Of a stretch of 64,000 bases of DNA, positions 46,601 to 57,785 are shown in pieces. The notes under the pieces were generated by a model that worked only from the letters and a program-made list of their open reading frames with translations, made no database searches and was not told where the DNA came from. A program made the position numbers and the translations under genes. Location: the NCBI GenBank assembly GCA_002205965.3, contig NADL03000450.1, positions 1,302,001 through 1,366,000 of the forward strand. The letters are read 5' to 3'. The stretch comes from Kappaphycus alvarezii. Taxonomy: Eukaryota > Rhodophyta > Florideophyceae > Gigartinales > Solieriaceae. Positions within the stretch are counted from its first letter, which is position 1; the number at the start of each line of letters is the position of its first letter.

Positions 46601-46880
46601 GCCCCTTAACCATGCTCGCCTTGGCAAGGACATCGCTTTGCCGAATTGATACGTTCCAAGGGTCCTGGGAATCGCTTCATTGCCCTTCCACTCTCCACGG
46701 TGGGGGGCTGGGCCCGACTGCTCCGGGCGTCGCCAACCGAGTTGCGACTGACATTGCCGCACGGGCAGCCGTTCCGATTGCTGATGCGTGGCAAACATTG
46801 TTCGCTCGTCACGCGGCGAGACTCGTCCAGAATAACGCCAGTTGTCAGTTAGAAGGGGTTTTAAGCGGCGCTTAAGGCCA
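43670..46880 (+). mobile_element. LINE-2: second RLE-type LINE, frameshifted
   Basis: Different family from LINE-1. The N-terminal region (RRERQRISRELALVLEECAD, LSLFPSAILANPK) and RT blocks (FTPELVLHCIRSFPRTGAAG, LLKPDGGTRAIAVGETPRCL) lie at about 43990-44830. The catalytic region is split by shifts: LLTVDLQNAFNLVSRSAS (about 44962-45015), GDPLGPLLFSLVL (from 45145) and YLDDGCVVG (about 45270-45297). The endonuclease is near 46490-46870: RPDIKALGG, TDYYDVTVIHPLTPARL and PLSTVGGWARLL. Frame is lost several times. Three in-frame stops assigned in conserved blocks are all TAG (44237, 45022, 45142). Confidence 0.7.
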
Positions 46881-47538
46881 CAATTTGAAAGTGTGTATAT
46901 TCCAGAGGACCTCTGTTCTCAGGGTATGAAAGTGGCTACCCTCATTAGGCCCCGTCTGCGATTGCTGCTATCAGGAAAATTAAGTAAACCACCCCATTTA
47001 ACCAAAACGTTCCCCTCCATTACGCAATAAGTATTTGCGTTTGCTGAGTATTTATGCGCTACTGGTCCTGCCTGTTCCCGAAAGAGAAGAATAGCAGACA
47101 GACTCAGAAAAGGAACCAGAGAGAGGTAAAACGAAACGCCAATCTGAAAGCACACCGGTCGTCGGGAATGCTACTTGCGCCGGTCATCGGCGCTTTGACC
47201 CCAGCTTTATCAAATCAAATCACCGTCAACGGTCATGCCCGTTGACGAGCATGTGACTAACCTCAACGAAAATCGGTACTACATACTGTACAGTACTGTA
47301 CATACTGTACACTATACAGGGCGTGGCGAAGAAAAGCTAGTCATAGGAAGTGCCGCCTGAAGTGCGAGGCATAAAAAAACTTCAAACAATAAAGCGTCAT
47401 TCTTCTGTATACAGCACAGTACAGTACAGTATCACCGAGAGTACAGTATCCCCCAATTAATGCAATAAAATTAATAAATCAAACACCAGCCTCAGCTGTA
47501 TTTAGAGTACGTACTGTAGCACAGTAACTATTGCATTA
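46880..47538. other. Region with dispersed repeats, no gene
   Basis: Holds a CACCCCATTTA motif (46987-47000), the second copy of the 180-base repeat (47035-47215) and a dense cluster of TACTGTA/ACAGTA motifs (47279-47330, 47410-47452). Confidence 0.55.
47035..47215 (+). repeat. Dispersed repeat of about 180 bases, copy 2
   Basis: Diverged direct copy of 28661-28850 (shared blocks include TATGCGCTACTGGTCCTGCC and CAGAGAGAGGT). A frame at 47054-47245 overlaps it but is not conserved in copy 1. Confidence 0.6.
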
Positions 47539-48180
47539 GCTTTACGACTGAATGGACCATGAACTGCCCCAACTCTCCCTCAAGCGCGGGTTGCTGTCGC
47601 GTTGGATGCAGCGAGTTGGACCCAAGTCTGACGATACCCCGATCATTTTCTCAAAGCAATCAACCTCTCTGTTTTCTAGAGAAAGCAATTAGACACTCTG
47701 TCATGTTACAGCAGAATTGGTTGCAATGCAGTGGAAAGCTACTTTTCAGGGGTCACTGCAACTGAATGGAGATGTAATATAATCGGTTGGTGCGTTGACG
47801 CTGGCGCGCGATTTCATTAGATCTCGCCTTTTGTTGTCTTCCACAGTCGCAAAAGATCTACCATTCCATGCCCCTGCGTAATTCAAAACCCTGTACTTGA
47901 GAGCTGAAAATCCCTTTGACAAATTTTAGCCATATATCTACAGATCGTGAAGCAAAATTCGGTACATGGCGGTGCGCCGAAGTAAGAGGACCCACGCAAT
48001 GGCGACAGTCACTGATAATTCGGCGTCTGTAACGGCAACAACACCCAATCACCCAATTTGAGAACGCGACGGTAATGGCGGCACATTCAGTGGGCTTCTG
48101 ATTTACCACGAGTCAAAACAATATCAAACCCTTAGCGAAAACGCTTGCGGCGGAGCTGACAGCGTTGCACGCCTTCCAAG
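47539..48180 (+). repeat. Dispersed 620-660 base repeat, copy 2
   Basis: Diverged direct copy of 23157-23815. It ends about 95 bases before the stop codon of the 503-codon ORF at 48276-49787, so it forms the 3' flank of that gene. Confidence 0.7.
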
Positions 48181-48275
48181 TATTTGTGACTCCTTGCCCA
48201 GCCAGCAAACTGAATTTCTTCCAAGCTGCGCAAAACTGCAGCTCGCTTCTTTTTCAATCCCACACGCGCGCTCTG

Positions 48276-49787
48276 CTACGCATATTCTTCTTGCAAGTCG
48301 CAGCGACTGTCTTCATCCGTTTCCGCACCGACCCTGTACGAGATCTCACTCGACGAGAAGCTCATGCGAAAGGAGTTGCTTTCACTATTTGATATTTCCA
48401 TGGGGCTCCTTGAGGGATCTGCCCCGACTGCATGCTTGACGTAGACACTGGCAATATCAGGGGTGGACGCGGGCGTAACAAAGGTACGGATTGAAACGAG
48501 GAGCAGAAGGAGAGCAACGGTTACAAGGAAAAGAGACAACCAGTTCACAACCCTGACCCGCTCTTGCCATACTTCAGCTTGACTTGTTTCGATACCGCTC
48601 TCAAGAAATAGATCTTCCTGATCTGGGTCGGTTATGACCAAAGCCGCAGCCGCTCGAAAGTGATGCTGAGCTACTCGCAATACTGGCGACCCATCTGGTA
48701 TTACTCCAGACACCTCAGTTATATATCTTCTCGAGTTGACGGGAAATGAGGAGTTTGGAATCCGCAAGATATCGTATTGCAAGCCAGCCTGTGTGTCGTC
48801 GTAGGAGAATACCAGGCTTCTCAGACGGGTCAAGTTCATGTCTTTGTCTTCGGGTATGGATCTCGCGTAAAGACTAAAAGTGTATGCGACGAACAGCAGG
48901 TGCACGTATTCGACTTGCCTCGATTCATATTCACTAGTACCCGTGCTCCTCATGAAGCGGGACCGCCCGTCTCCGAGTAAGAATATGACTCGCGTAGAGT
49001 AGTTGGCGGTTAGGTTACCAATACTCAGAAAGTGATCCGCTCCGTAATCATGGAGGTCGGATATAATTTTCAGAGTCGTTTCCTCGGTGTTTGCCTCGAA
49101 GAGTTCGACGTGGGTAGGATCTACAGTGCTTTCAGTGCAGCCATTAATCCCTGTGGATGCTTGCTCAACATTTAATAGGAGGGCTGGTTCGCACGGGCGG
49201 TTGATTGAGACTCGTGCGTGGAAGCGCAAGTTTGACCACTCGGGAACGATTGGTTGCAAAATTCGAAAAGTGGCCACACGGTTGGAAACACTTACCAAGG
49301 TGGAATTCGTGAGAAAAAGAATTGCCACCTCTACACCGAGAGACGACATGAGAATGAGAGAGGAAAGGAGCAGCAACGGAATATTGATTCTTCTGCCATG
49401 CCTATGCTTGCGGCGAGGTATGACGCTCCGAAAGCTGAAATCCTTGAGGAGTTCGATGACTTGTTTCACCGAAAAGCCGAAATTGCTAATGGCGCCATGT
49501 CTCGAGCGTAGCAGAAATGCGGCAATGATGCTGTCTATTAGTAATAAGACAATGAGGGACAGAAAAGCGAGGAGTACGTCATCGCGGGTGGTAAGATCTG
49601 TCTGAAACCTTCCAGACGCACGTCTCTCGACACGGACGAGGGGCAGAACGAGGCTAGCAATGTTATACATGTTCGTTCCGCCCCTATGATGAATGACGGA
49701 TATGTTGCGAGCGATGGTTTCGTTCAAGTTAAGCTGGAAATGCGGGACATTGAAGTTGTCGTTAGTTTCAACAAAAGGGTGGTTCAT
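48276..49787 (-). CDS. Orphan three-span membrane protein, 503 aa
   Basis: Intact single-exon ORF from an ATG at 49787 to TAG. The earliest in-frame ATG is taken as the start. Three hydrophobic segments: residues 71-94 (VLLAFLSLIVLLLIDSIIAA), 135-159 (INIPLLLLSSLILMSSLGVE) and 413-433 (VVNWLSLFLVTVALLLLLVS). Between the second and third lies a loop of about 250 residues with several N-x-S/T sequons (161, 258, 262, 318, 345) and two Cys (199, 217), which suggests an exposed, glycosylated domain. The C-terminal 70 residues are Ser-rich and acidic, probably cytosolic. No catalytic motif or known family recognised. Low frequency of frame breaks makes it a likely host gene rather than a transposon. 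Confidence 0.65.
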   Translation of the reverse strand: MNHPFVETNDNFNVPHFQLNLNETIARNISVIHHRGGTNMYNIASLVLPLVRVERRASGRFQTDLTTRDDVLLAFLSLIVLLLIDSIIAAFLLRSRHGAISNFGFSVKQVIELLKDFSFRSVIPRRKHRHGRRINIPLLLLSSLILMSSLGVEVAILFLTNSTLVSVSNRVATFRILQPIVPEWSNLRFHARVSINRPCEPALLLNVEQASTGINGCTESTVDPTHVELFEANTEETTLKIISDLHDYGADHFLSIGNLTANYSTRVIFLLGDGRSRFMRSTGTSEYESRQVEYVHLLFVAYTFSLYARSIPEDKDMNLTRLRSLVFSYDDTQAGLQYDILRIPNSSFPVNSRRYITEVSGVIPDGSPVLRVAQHHFRAAAALVITDPDQEDLFLESGIETSQAEVWQERVRVVNWLSLFLVTVALLLLLVSIRTFVTPASTPDIASVYVKHAVGADPSRSPMEISNSESNSFRMSFSSSEISYRVGAETDEDSRCDLQEEYA

Positions 49788-50533
49788 GTTGATTTTGTGG
49801 CGGCGAGAAAGTGGAAACAGGCTACTCTCCTACGGACTTAAAGAGCTAACGTAGACATGAACATAAACTTACTGCCGAGCTGCTACGGGTATGAATGCGA
49901 GTTGCGCTTGTTACAAATATGACGATCGTGGTGCACGGTTGGTTTTTGAAGAGGACTCCTGCAATAAGATAGGACAAAGAGGTTGCGTTGGTGAGATGAA
50001 ACGGATGCACCAAATTCCTACGCTGGAAAAAAAAGCATTGATGGCCATAATAATCTGTCCAATCATGACCGGGTCCTGCAATAGAAGTGATACAGTGCAC
50101 CACTCCCGACAACATAGCCCTACAGATGGCTCTTAGTCAGGAGTAAATAAAATGTTCATCACACCGCTGTACAAAGGCAAAGGCAAAGAATCTGAACGTA
50201 ATGCTCGGCAGCAGCCTTACAACGAGTGACAAATCGAGAGCAAGAGCGTCTATTCAACATTCCTGACGTTTTGAACCTCAGCTTCAATGAGACACGGATT
50301 CCAAAAAATATTATTATTAAGTTGCTCAGAACGGCTGGTCTAAAAAAAAATTAAGTATTTATCAGCGCATTAGTTGCACACTGTGGTCTTCTATTGCAAT
50401 GGCGATTCTATCGCGAGCCCCACTGCACGTGCCTGACGTGGAACATCCGGTTAGTTCTTAGCCGTATAGTCAGTCCTGCAGTGTACACGATAGATACTCA
50501 ATGAAGTAAAGTTTGATCTGAAACAGCAACTTA

Positions 50534-50573
50534 AGATAGAATTTACAGTGGTTCTGTAATGTAAATTCTATCT
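50534..50573. repeat. Inverted repeat, 14-base perfect arms
   Basis: Arms 50534-50547 (AGATAGAATTTACA) and 50560-50573 are exact reverse complements with a 12-base loop. Confidence 0.8.
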
Positions 50574-51696
50574 CGCGTGTACTGTACAGTACTGTACTTA
50601 CTCAATGGCAATTTTGACGAGATTTCCAGACAGGTGTGGTGAACATTTATTTTAACTCCTGACTAATAGAAGCCGCCGCTAGCTATTAGTGGGCTACACT
50701 AGTGGGCTACGTTGTCAGGGTAATCTTGCAGGTGAAATACTGTAATGCATGCGGAGAATCATGTTCCGTTGAACTTAAGAGTGTATAATAGCTGCCGTTT
50801 GGTGTTAGAGGTAGTAGGGAGATGCAATGAAATGGCCGCTAACGACATGTGAGACGGGAGGAATGATTGCCGTGACGCACTCCCAGTGGCGTAGATACAA
50901 CCAGCCACATCTCCCATACATTAAAATAACCCCAAAATTCCCTTACCCGCATGAATGCCATCACAGCACATTATAGCTCCTTACATATATTGTAGGAAAA
51001 AATAAGTAAAAATCACTTCATTGCTTTTGTCATCCTAAATTCTACTCAAATACCTACTGGCTAACTTTCGCGAAATATCAAAGACAAACACACGACTTTA
51101 CTTTTGTAATTACTGCGCACCCTGTAGGATATTCGGGCCACAACCGACCATATTTTTCAAATATTAAATCACCCCACATTTTCCCCCTTTTGTAACGAGC
51201 ACTTGCATTATAGGTCCTGCCAATGGTTTGATTACAAGTACCAGGACTCCCAACCTTTCCATTACTCACAGTAAACCACCCCTTTACCCCTTTTGTAACG
51301 GGCTGGTCTCGCGTCGGCCTTCTCTAGCGATTTTGAGCCGGATCAACTACGTTTCTTGGTTCCCCCATGCCGACCACTTACACCAGTTATTTGATGCGCT
51401 TTGGAACATAGGCTAACCTATTTTTCAATCATTGAAACACCCCAAATTTTCCCCTTTTGTAAATTTCGCAAGTCAAATCACCCGTTTCAAAGGTTCAAAA
51501 TTCCGTAGATGGATTCGTGAAGCTAGAACTCTACCTCTGCGAACATACTGTACTTAACCACCTGACCCCTAGACGGGGCTCGTGCGTGATCTTCCCCTGT
51601 TGGATAAAGGTCTCTTGTTCTCTCCACTACTGTACTCTACACATAGATGTAGCAAAGCTTTGACCAGAGGGGGAATTTTTTAATGTGTTCCTGCAC

Positions 51697-51738
51697 ATGA
51701 TTGTAATGCTTTAATGGAGCCAAAAGCATTACAATCAT
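51697..51738. repeat. Inverted repeat, 16-base perfect arms
   Basis: Arms 51697-51712 (ATGATTGTAATGCTTT) and 51723-51738 are exact reverse complements with a 10-base loop. Confidence 0.85.
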
Positions 51739-53527
51739 ACAGTACACTTCACAGGAAACTTCAATTTTTTTTTATTAGATAAATCTGCGGGCTATCTTTT
51801 GAAACAGATCACGAGATCAGAAACTACAGCACAAAGAAACCATTTTTTGTGATCACAAGGGGCCTGTGCGACCGCACTAAATTTGCACCAAACCATAGGA
51901 AATGATAAATCATAAAGGGGAATTTTTGGGTTATTTTAATGCATGGAAGATGTGGTCGGTTATATCCACGAGGTTAATACCTAATGATTAAGGTAAATCA
52001 TAAAGTGAAGATTAGAAAATATATTGCAGAGCAATGTGGTCAACACCCCACAATTATCCTGGTGAAAATCCCATGTTGGCCCATTACAATAGTGGGCACT
52101 GCAGATAACGTCATTGGCCATCAGCAAAAAAAGCCCTATTTAATTACAGTAGTTTACGAGTGTACCATTCCAGGGATATTGGATGCTCCGAATGCACCAC
52201 AATATCATTACACCTCCACATAGCATGTGATGAGAATCTAAGCAAGTCTTTCCCGCAGGGTAGACAATAGATGCCTCAAAATGACTGTTCACCACCTCCG
52301 TTGAGATTTGCAACTGAGGCTTTTCCGAAACACAAATACTGCACGTTTATCATTAAGGCTGGTTTGGCTATACCACGTCCTATTTAGGGTCTATTCGCGA
52401 TCGCACCAGTCCTCGACCTGTACAACGCCAGGAAGATGTTTGTCTCGGCTCAGTTCTACAATACACTTTAACATCATTTTTACTCACGTCTCTGAAGGGT
52501 ACTCTATTGTCAGGCTGAATTGCCAAAAACTGCTCACATATCCCACCATCTGACCTCGAGACGTGGGACAGAGGGTACCCCCTGAACTCCACGAATTAAA
52601 TGGTATCTTTTTCTCTCATATTTTCTCTCATCTCACGAGGCACACTCCGTCCTCATAACAGTTTACGTAACAGTTTACATCAAAAACTCATATGAAGACA
52701 ATTCTTTTCATCGTATTAATACTGTACTGTACTTACATTCCGTAGCACGCCCATATCTCCGCCCTTAGGGTATGTAAGTAGTTACCCAAATTAGGCCTCT
52801 ATTGCCTTAATCAGGAAATTGAAGTACACGGGACCACGGGGGGTTCGATAGCAAATTGTAAATGCAAATTATAAATGCAAATTATGCAGTATTTGCACAA
52901 AAATACCGTAACGGCTACAAGAACAATAGTGCATTGTTGGCCATTACCACTTTACAACTTGGGCAAAAAGTAATTTCCACGTGTAAAATCGGAACAAAGC
53001 TGTAGCGTAAGGAAAGATATCTTACATACTTGTAATATGAAAGTGCTTAATAACGGAACAAATTCAGAGGTTTCAGTCTGGCGCAGAATCGATTTAATAT
53101 TATCTAAAATACTACTCCTACGCAGCTCACTTTCATCTATAATGTAGGCTATCAAACTCTTTCCAAACCTTCCAAATCGAAATTGGCCCGAGTAAAAATG
53201 GGCGGCCCAGCAGAATACATGCTACAAAAGAGGTACTACAATTTTGCAACCGGTAACCGCCACCAACACCAACCTAAACCTGCAGCCCGATCTTCAACGG
53301 CCTGTTGAAAAGTGAAAGCACGACAATCATTACTCCATATCATGAACACGGCCATTACATTTTGAAAGCATCTATATTTTGGCCTAATCCCTACTGTATC
53401 TTCCACTACGTCGTCATCAAACAAAGCACCGATTCAAGATCCCCAACGGCTTCCTAGTGCGGAGAAAAGAGCCGATGCAGATCTAAGAGGGGCTCTCCGG
53501 AACCCAGTCAATCAATCAAAGAATATT

Positions 53528-54330
53528 ATGCTTGGAGCTATAGTGGGAACTTCAAAAACTCAAAAGGAGGGACCAGGACAAGCGGAATCAAAGCAAGAGC
53601 ATGGAGCGAATGCAGTTGTAAATGAAAGTCAAACTTCTTGTAGGATTCCCAGTTCTCGTGCGGCAGATACAGATAATAACGACTTTAAAACTTCTGAAAG
53701 CCAAATTAACCGTGACTCAGGTGAAGTCCTTTGCTGGCCAAGTAACTTTACATCCGTCTCTTTACCTGCAATTGTCCCCTTAGAAACATCGGGCCATTGC
53801 CGGTAAAAGTACTACTTTCAAAGCCCATGACTGTTTCATTTGGACGATTTACACTTTATGATGAATTATACCGCACTACAAATGTCAACAACAGACACGT
53901 AGAAGAAAATGGATCTGCACCTAATTCTCATCCCCTCTATGCAACTTCGAGTTTTTCTAATTTTTCATTTTGTCTGAGCTAGATGGTACACCATACTGGC
54001 AGGGTATCTACTTTGTCATCAGCAGCGATGAAGTTTCGAACATATTATTAAATTTTCGAGGGCATGAGCGAATTCCACGAGAAATAATGGAAGTTTGTGA
54101 CCAATCTGCAGTTAGAAATGGAATGCATTTCGGAAGAAAACCGAGAGGAGATGACTGGAAGTATTCCAAAGTTTGTGAGGATCAAGACGTACTTCATCGG
54201 GAATGCCGACACTCCAACCGCAAATTCAAAGTTAAATATCAGCATAGATATTTGCAACAACTATTGGGTCATGCAACGCGGATGCCCTGTGCTATTTCCC
54301 GAATTTAAGTTCAACAAATTTTGAATTCGT
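53528..54330 (+). pseudogene. Possible N-terminal part of the hAT transposase
   Basis: Plus frames at 53528-53806, 53797-53982 and 54097-54324 precede the clear hAT region on the same strand. No BED zinc finger is recognisable. TPTANSKLNISIDICNNYWV and RGCPVLFPEFKFNKF could be decayed transposase parts. The link is positional. Confidence 0.3.
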
Positions 54331-54532
54331 CAGTCAATGCGAAAATGAAACATTGATTTGAGCTTGAGGGGATCAACGCAAGGGCCGTGAAGCTGAGTGT
54401 GCAGAAGCACCTTGAATGTCTCTGGGAACCCCTTCATCTGTACATAAACAATCTGGAGAAGCAAAAATGAATCGCGGCACGAAACGACGAAAAAAATCGT
54501 CCGGAGCAGTTTAGGGAAGAAGATAATCCTTA

Positions 54533-56367
54533 GTGAGGACGGACGAAATGAGATCCTGTCTGGAAAAAGCTGTGATGAAATTCATTGTTCTGAGGACTAG
54601 GCCGTTTCATTTGTTTGAAAATCTGAAAGGAAATCTCAACAGCCCTGAGAGAGATTTGCTAGAACTCGTATGCCCTGGTACAGAGGCTCACTTTACCTCC
54701 ATGATGGCGTTCTCATCTGAGGGACTCGATTTGTACCACATAGACATGACGGAACACATAGGAAATCATGTCAAAGAAGTCCTGACCAGATGGTTCGGAA
54801 CATAATTGTTTGACTGCTGGAGGACGGTAAGAGACAGTCAGTAATAAATCTCATGCTCAAGATTGACTCTGGAGTACCTTACGCTGACACCATCCCTTTA
54901 TCGTTGAGGACTGAGTATGCTGGCTCCCGAAAGCTTGGTGCGTTGGAATACTCCATCATCCTTGAGCGTACAGTCGAACAGTGCGGTATTTTCGGTCTTA
55001 TCTGTGATGTCATGAGTGATAACGAGCAGTCCTGTGTGAAAGCTCCTACGTTGTTCGCCGAACCATATGCAGTAAGTTTCAGTGTTAACGACCAAAGTCA
55101 CGTCGTAGATCTGCTGATCAAGAATATTGTCGAGCTAGAGTGGATAGAGGAAGTCATTCACAGTGTTTTTCACATTGCATTCACCATACACAACCATAGG
55201 AGGCTCAAGAATATATTGGCTGAGTGCGCTGAAGAGTTCAACAGGATGGTGAAAAGAGGGCCAAGAAGGAAGGAGACAGAATTGCGGCAGTATTTTAATG
55301 GCTAGGAGAAAATAATGGAGCTTGAACAAGAGTTGATCAGAATCAGAACGCTTCACAGACCTGCGTTAATAGTGGAAAAATGTTCTAACACGCAATTTGC
55401 CATCGCCGAGCGCGTTTTAAGTTACTTCCTCAGGGCCAGGCCTGCGCTGCTTAAAGTCGTTGGACCAAACGCTGAGGAGCGGACATAGTTCGAGGAGAGC
55501 TTGTACAGGGTTTCTGTTGGCAGGAAACTGGATAGAAAAACAACATTTATCGATCCGATAGTGTCGCCATCGTTCCTGATGGAGGTTATGAAGGTGCATG
55601 CGGTGTTGAAAGTTTACAGGCGATACCTGCGGTTCTTCGATTCTGACGGCGCTCAGATTTTCAAAGTCCTTCCTCTCACATTATAGTTGGAGAAAGACTT
55701 TCAAAATCTCCCTATTGAACAAGAAAGAAAGGATCAGATAATGAGAGTATACCTTCGTCGCCGGGATGGACGTGCATCGCAGTCCACCAAGGTGCTGCTA
55801 CTGCAAGACATACATTGGGTGGCGTACATCTTAGATCCTAATTCTGACATGTCGAGATTAGGGAAGAAGTTTACAAAGAAAAACTTAGAAATGAGATCAA
55901 AAGTTAGCAAATTGAAGTACAGTGACGTTCGGCAGCGTTTTTTTAAGGTAGAGCAAATGATGAGCTCTTTCGAGAAAGAGCAGAGCTCTTGGGACATTGT
56001 AAAGCTGTCAGACCAAAGTGTAGGACTGAAATATTACGTAGGTAAGCCTTTGTAGTATTGGAACTCTTACTCTTGCAGGGACCATGACTTCAGAGAATTC
56101 GCGCGACGTGTGTTGTCCTCACATCCTTCTTTAACAGCCGTGGAGAGAAGCTTCAGCGCTTTTAAGCGAATACATACAAAGCTCCGAAATCGTCTAAAGA
56201 ATGAGAAGGCAGCCAAGTTGATGTACTGCTATTGGAACTTACGCGTAAAACTGTCAGCCGGTTTATCGGATCGCATGATCATGTGGAACGACGAGGCTCC
56301 GAAAGATCAACTCACGGAGGAATTCAGCGATGTTTTCACGACTTGCAGCAGCCCTGATGCAAATTGA
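54533..56367 (+). pseudogene. hAT-superfamily transposase
   Basis: The upstream frame (54533-54835) gives EKAVMKFIVLRTRPFHLFEN and reaches DCWRTV, the DGWT-type catalytic block; a one-base shift near 54835 continues as RQSVINLMLKIDSGVPYADT. From 54853 to the TGA at 56365 one frame persists for 504 codons. It includes QSHVVDLLIKNIVELEWIEE, the SHxxxLLxxDI block; IHWVAYILDPNSDM, the AxxLDP block; and at the end FARRVLSSHPSLTAVERSFS, KRIHTKLRNRL and YWNLRV, the hAT dimerisation domain. The frame is broken only by TAG, at 55303, 55486, 55684 and 56053. Terminal inverted repeats and 8-base target duplications were not identified. Confidence 0.75.
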
Positions 56368-56369
56368 AG

Positions 56370-57780
56370 AGAGTCAAGAGGAAGTTTGAATTCTTCTTCT
56401 GGTGGGGGAAGTTTTCTCAGCCTAGATGAAAGTGATAACGACGAAAACATTTCAGACGGCATATTTGATGGTTCGGATGATGATGGCTTTGATCGCGCCT
56501 GAGGCTGTCTGTGTTCAAGGTATGATGGTGGCCGAGGAAGAAAAGTGCAGGGCACGGGACGCGGGGCGCATGACGCAAGCAGCAGGATACAGTGTACCGG
56601 GAGCAAATTGAAAAAGAAATTGCACGAGAGAGACGGAAGACATCAATATGTGAACTAGATTGAGATGCTGAACAGAGTGGGGCAAAGGTGGGGAAGCGCA
56701 AGATAATTTTTAGTAAAAATAAATGGGGAAGGAAGGTAAAATAAAGTATAAATGGAAGAATAAAATTCAGATCGGAGTGAAAGAGAGCAGAGCGGGGAGG
56801 GAAAAGTGAACAGTAAGATTCCGCGGGGCGGACGACGCGAGTTGCAGGATGCAGGGTGCTGGGAGCAGGGTAAACAGGAAAAGGTACGGGAGAGACGAAA
56901 AGCATCAATATGTGAAATAGGTTGAGATAATGGATGTACTGGGCGGAAGGGTAGGAAAGCGGAGGTCAATGTCAGATGGCAAAGGAAAGAAGTCACAGGG
57001 CACAGGGCACAGGTCGCAAGGTGAACAGCAAAAGGTGGGAGGGATGTGAGGGTTGTCAGTTTATAGTTCGGGCGGATGAACAAAGTGCGTCGCTTGTGGG
57101 GAAGCGGAACGGGATGGGTCGCAGTAGAAGTTTTGCACGTCGAGTAAGGTATGAAGCGTGGAGGGTTGAAGATGGCTTGCTGAGCGGTGAGGTTAGGAGA
57201 GGGGCGTATAAAAGCAGTGAGTTGTCAATTGATAATGGAAAGCAGGGGATGGAGAGTGCACAGTACGGGGTGCAAAAGGCACATGCGGCATGTATACGGC
57301 TGTAGAGCACAGAGAGGCTACCTGAGGGAGCAGGGAACAGTGCGCAGAATTTGTTTCATAATTTGGGTTTGCATCATACAAATTGTACGACTTACACAAT
57401 TGGCTTGCAAGATGCTACAGTTTACGCCGGAAATTTTAAAAAAAGTCAATGAATGAAGCACCTTGAAATCAAGAAACTTAATTGTTAATTGCCTTGAAGA
57501 GCAGACTAAATTGTGATCCACGTGTAACAAAATGTGCATTTGAGGTATAAGCAGATGCACTTTAACATTCGCTGGGACCACCCTACTTACCTTAACATTT
57601 AAGTAAACCACTCCATTTACCCTACAATATAGGCAAACCACCCCATTTCTGCCACTACCTGTATGGTTCAAGTTTTTGAACACATTAAAAGACCCACCCC
57701 CCATTTAACCCTACCATTTAAGAAGTCGGTACCACCCGATTTACCCAAATATTTAGGTAAACCACACCATTTACTCTAAA
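56370..57780. other. Flank of hAT and motif-rich spacer
   Basis: No coding region. A purine-rich, repetitive stretch (56500-57310) holds several GCACGGGA/GGCACAGGGCACAGG-like short repeats. A cluster of TAAACCACCCCATTT-like motifs lies at 57600-57780 (five variants). Confidence 0.4.
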
Positions 57781-57785
57781 ATTTA

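Larger units (their letters stand above)
49846..53500. other. Long non-coding stretch with motif clusters and hairpins
   Basis: No coding region supported. Contains repeated CACCCC(A)TTT...CCCCTTTTGTAA motifs at about 50918-50950, 51165-51200, 51268-51300 and 51430-51465 (inverted copy near 51915-51945), TACTGTA clusters near 50578-50600 and 52722-52735, and two hairpins listed separately. Confidence 0.45.

Noticed and set aside
49087..49605. 172-codon plus ORF
   Set aside because: Antisense to the 503-aa ORF; no independent evidence.
54853..56367. TAG reassigned to glutamine as an established fact
   Set aside because: FIS1 and the 503-aa ORF appear to use TAG as the natural stop, and copia copy B has TAA and TGA at non-Gln positions; kept only as a hypothesis.
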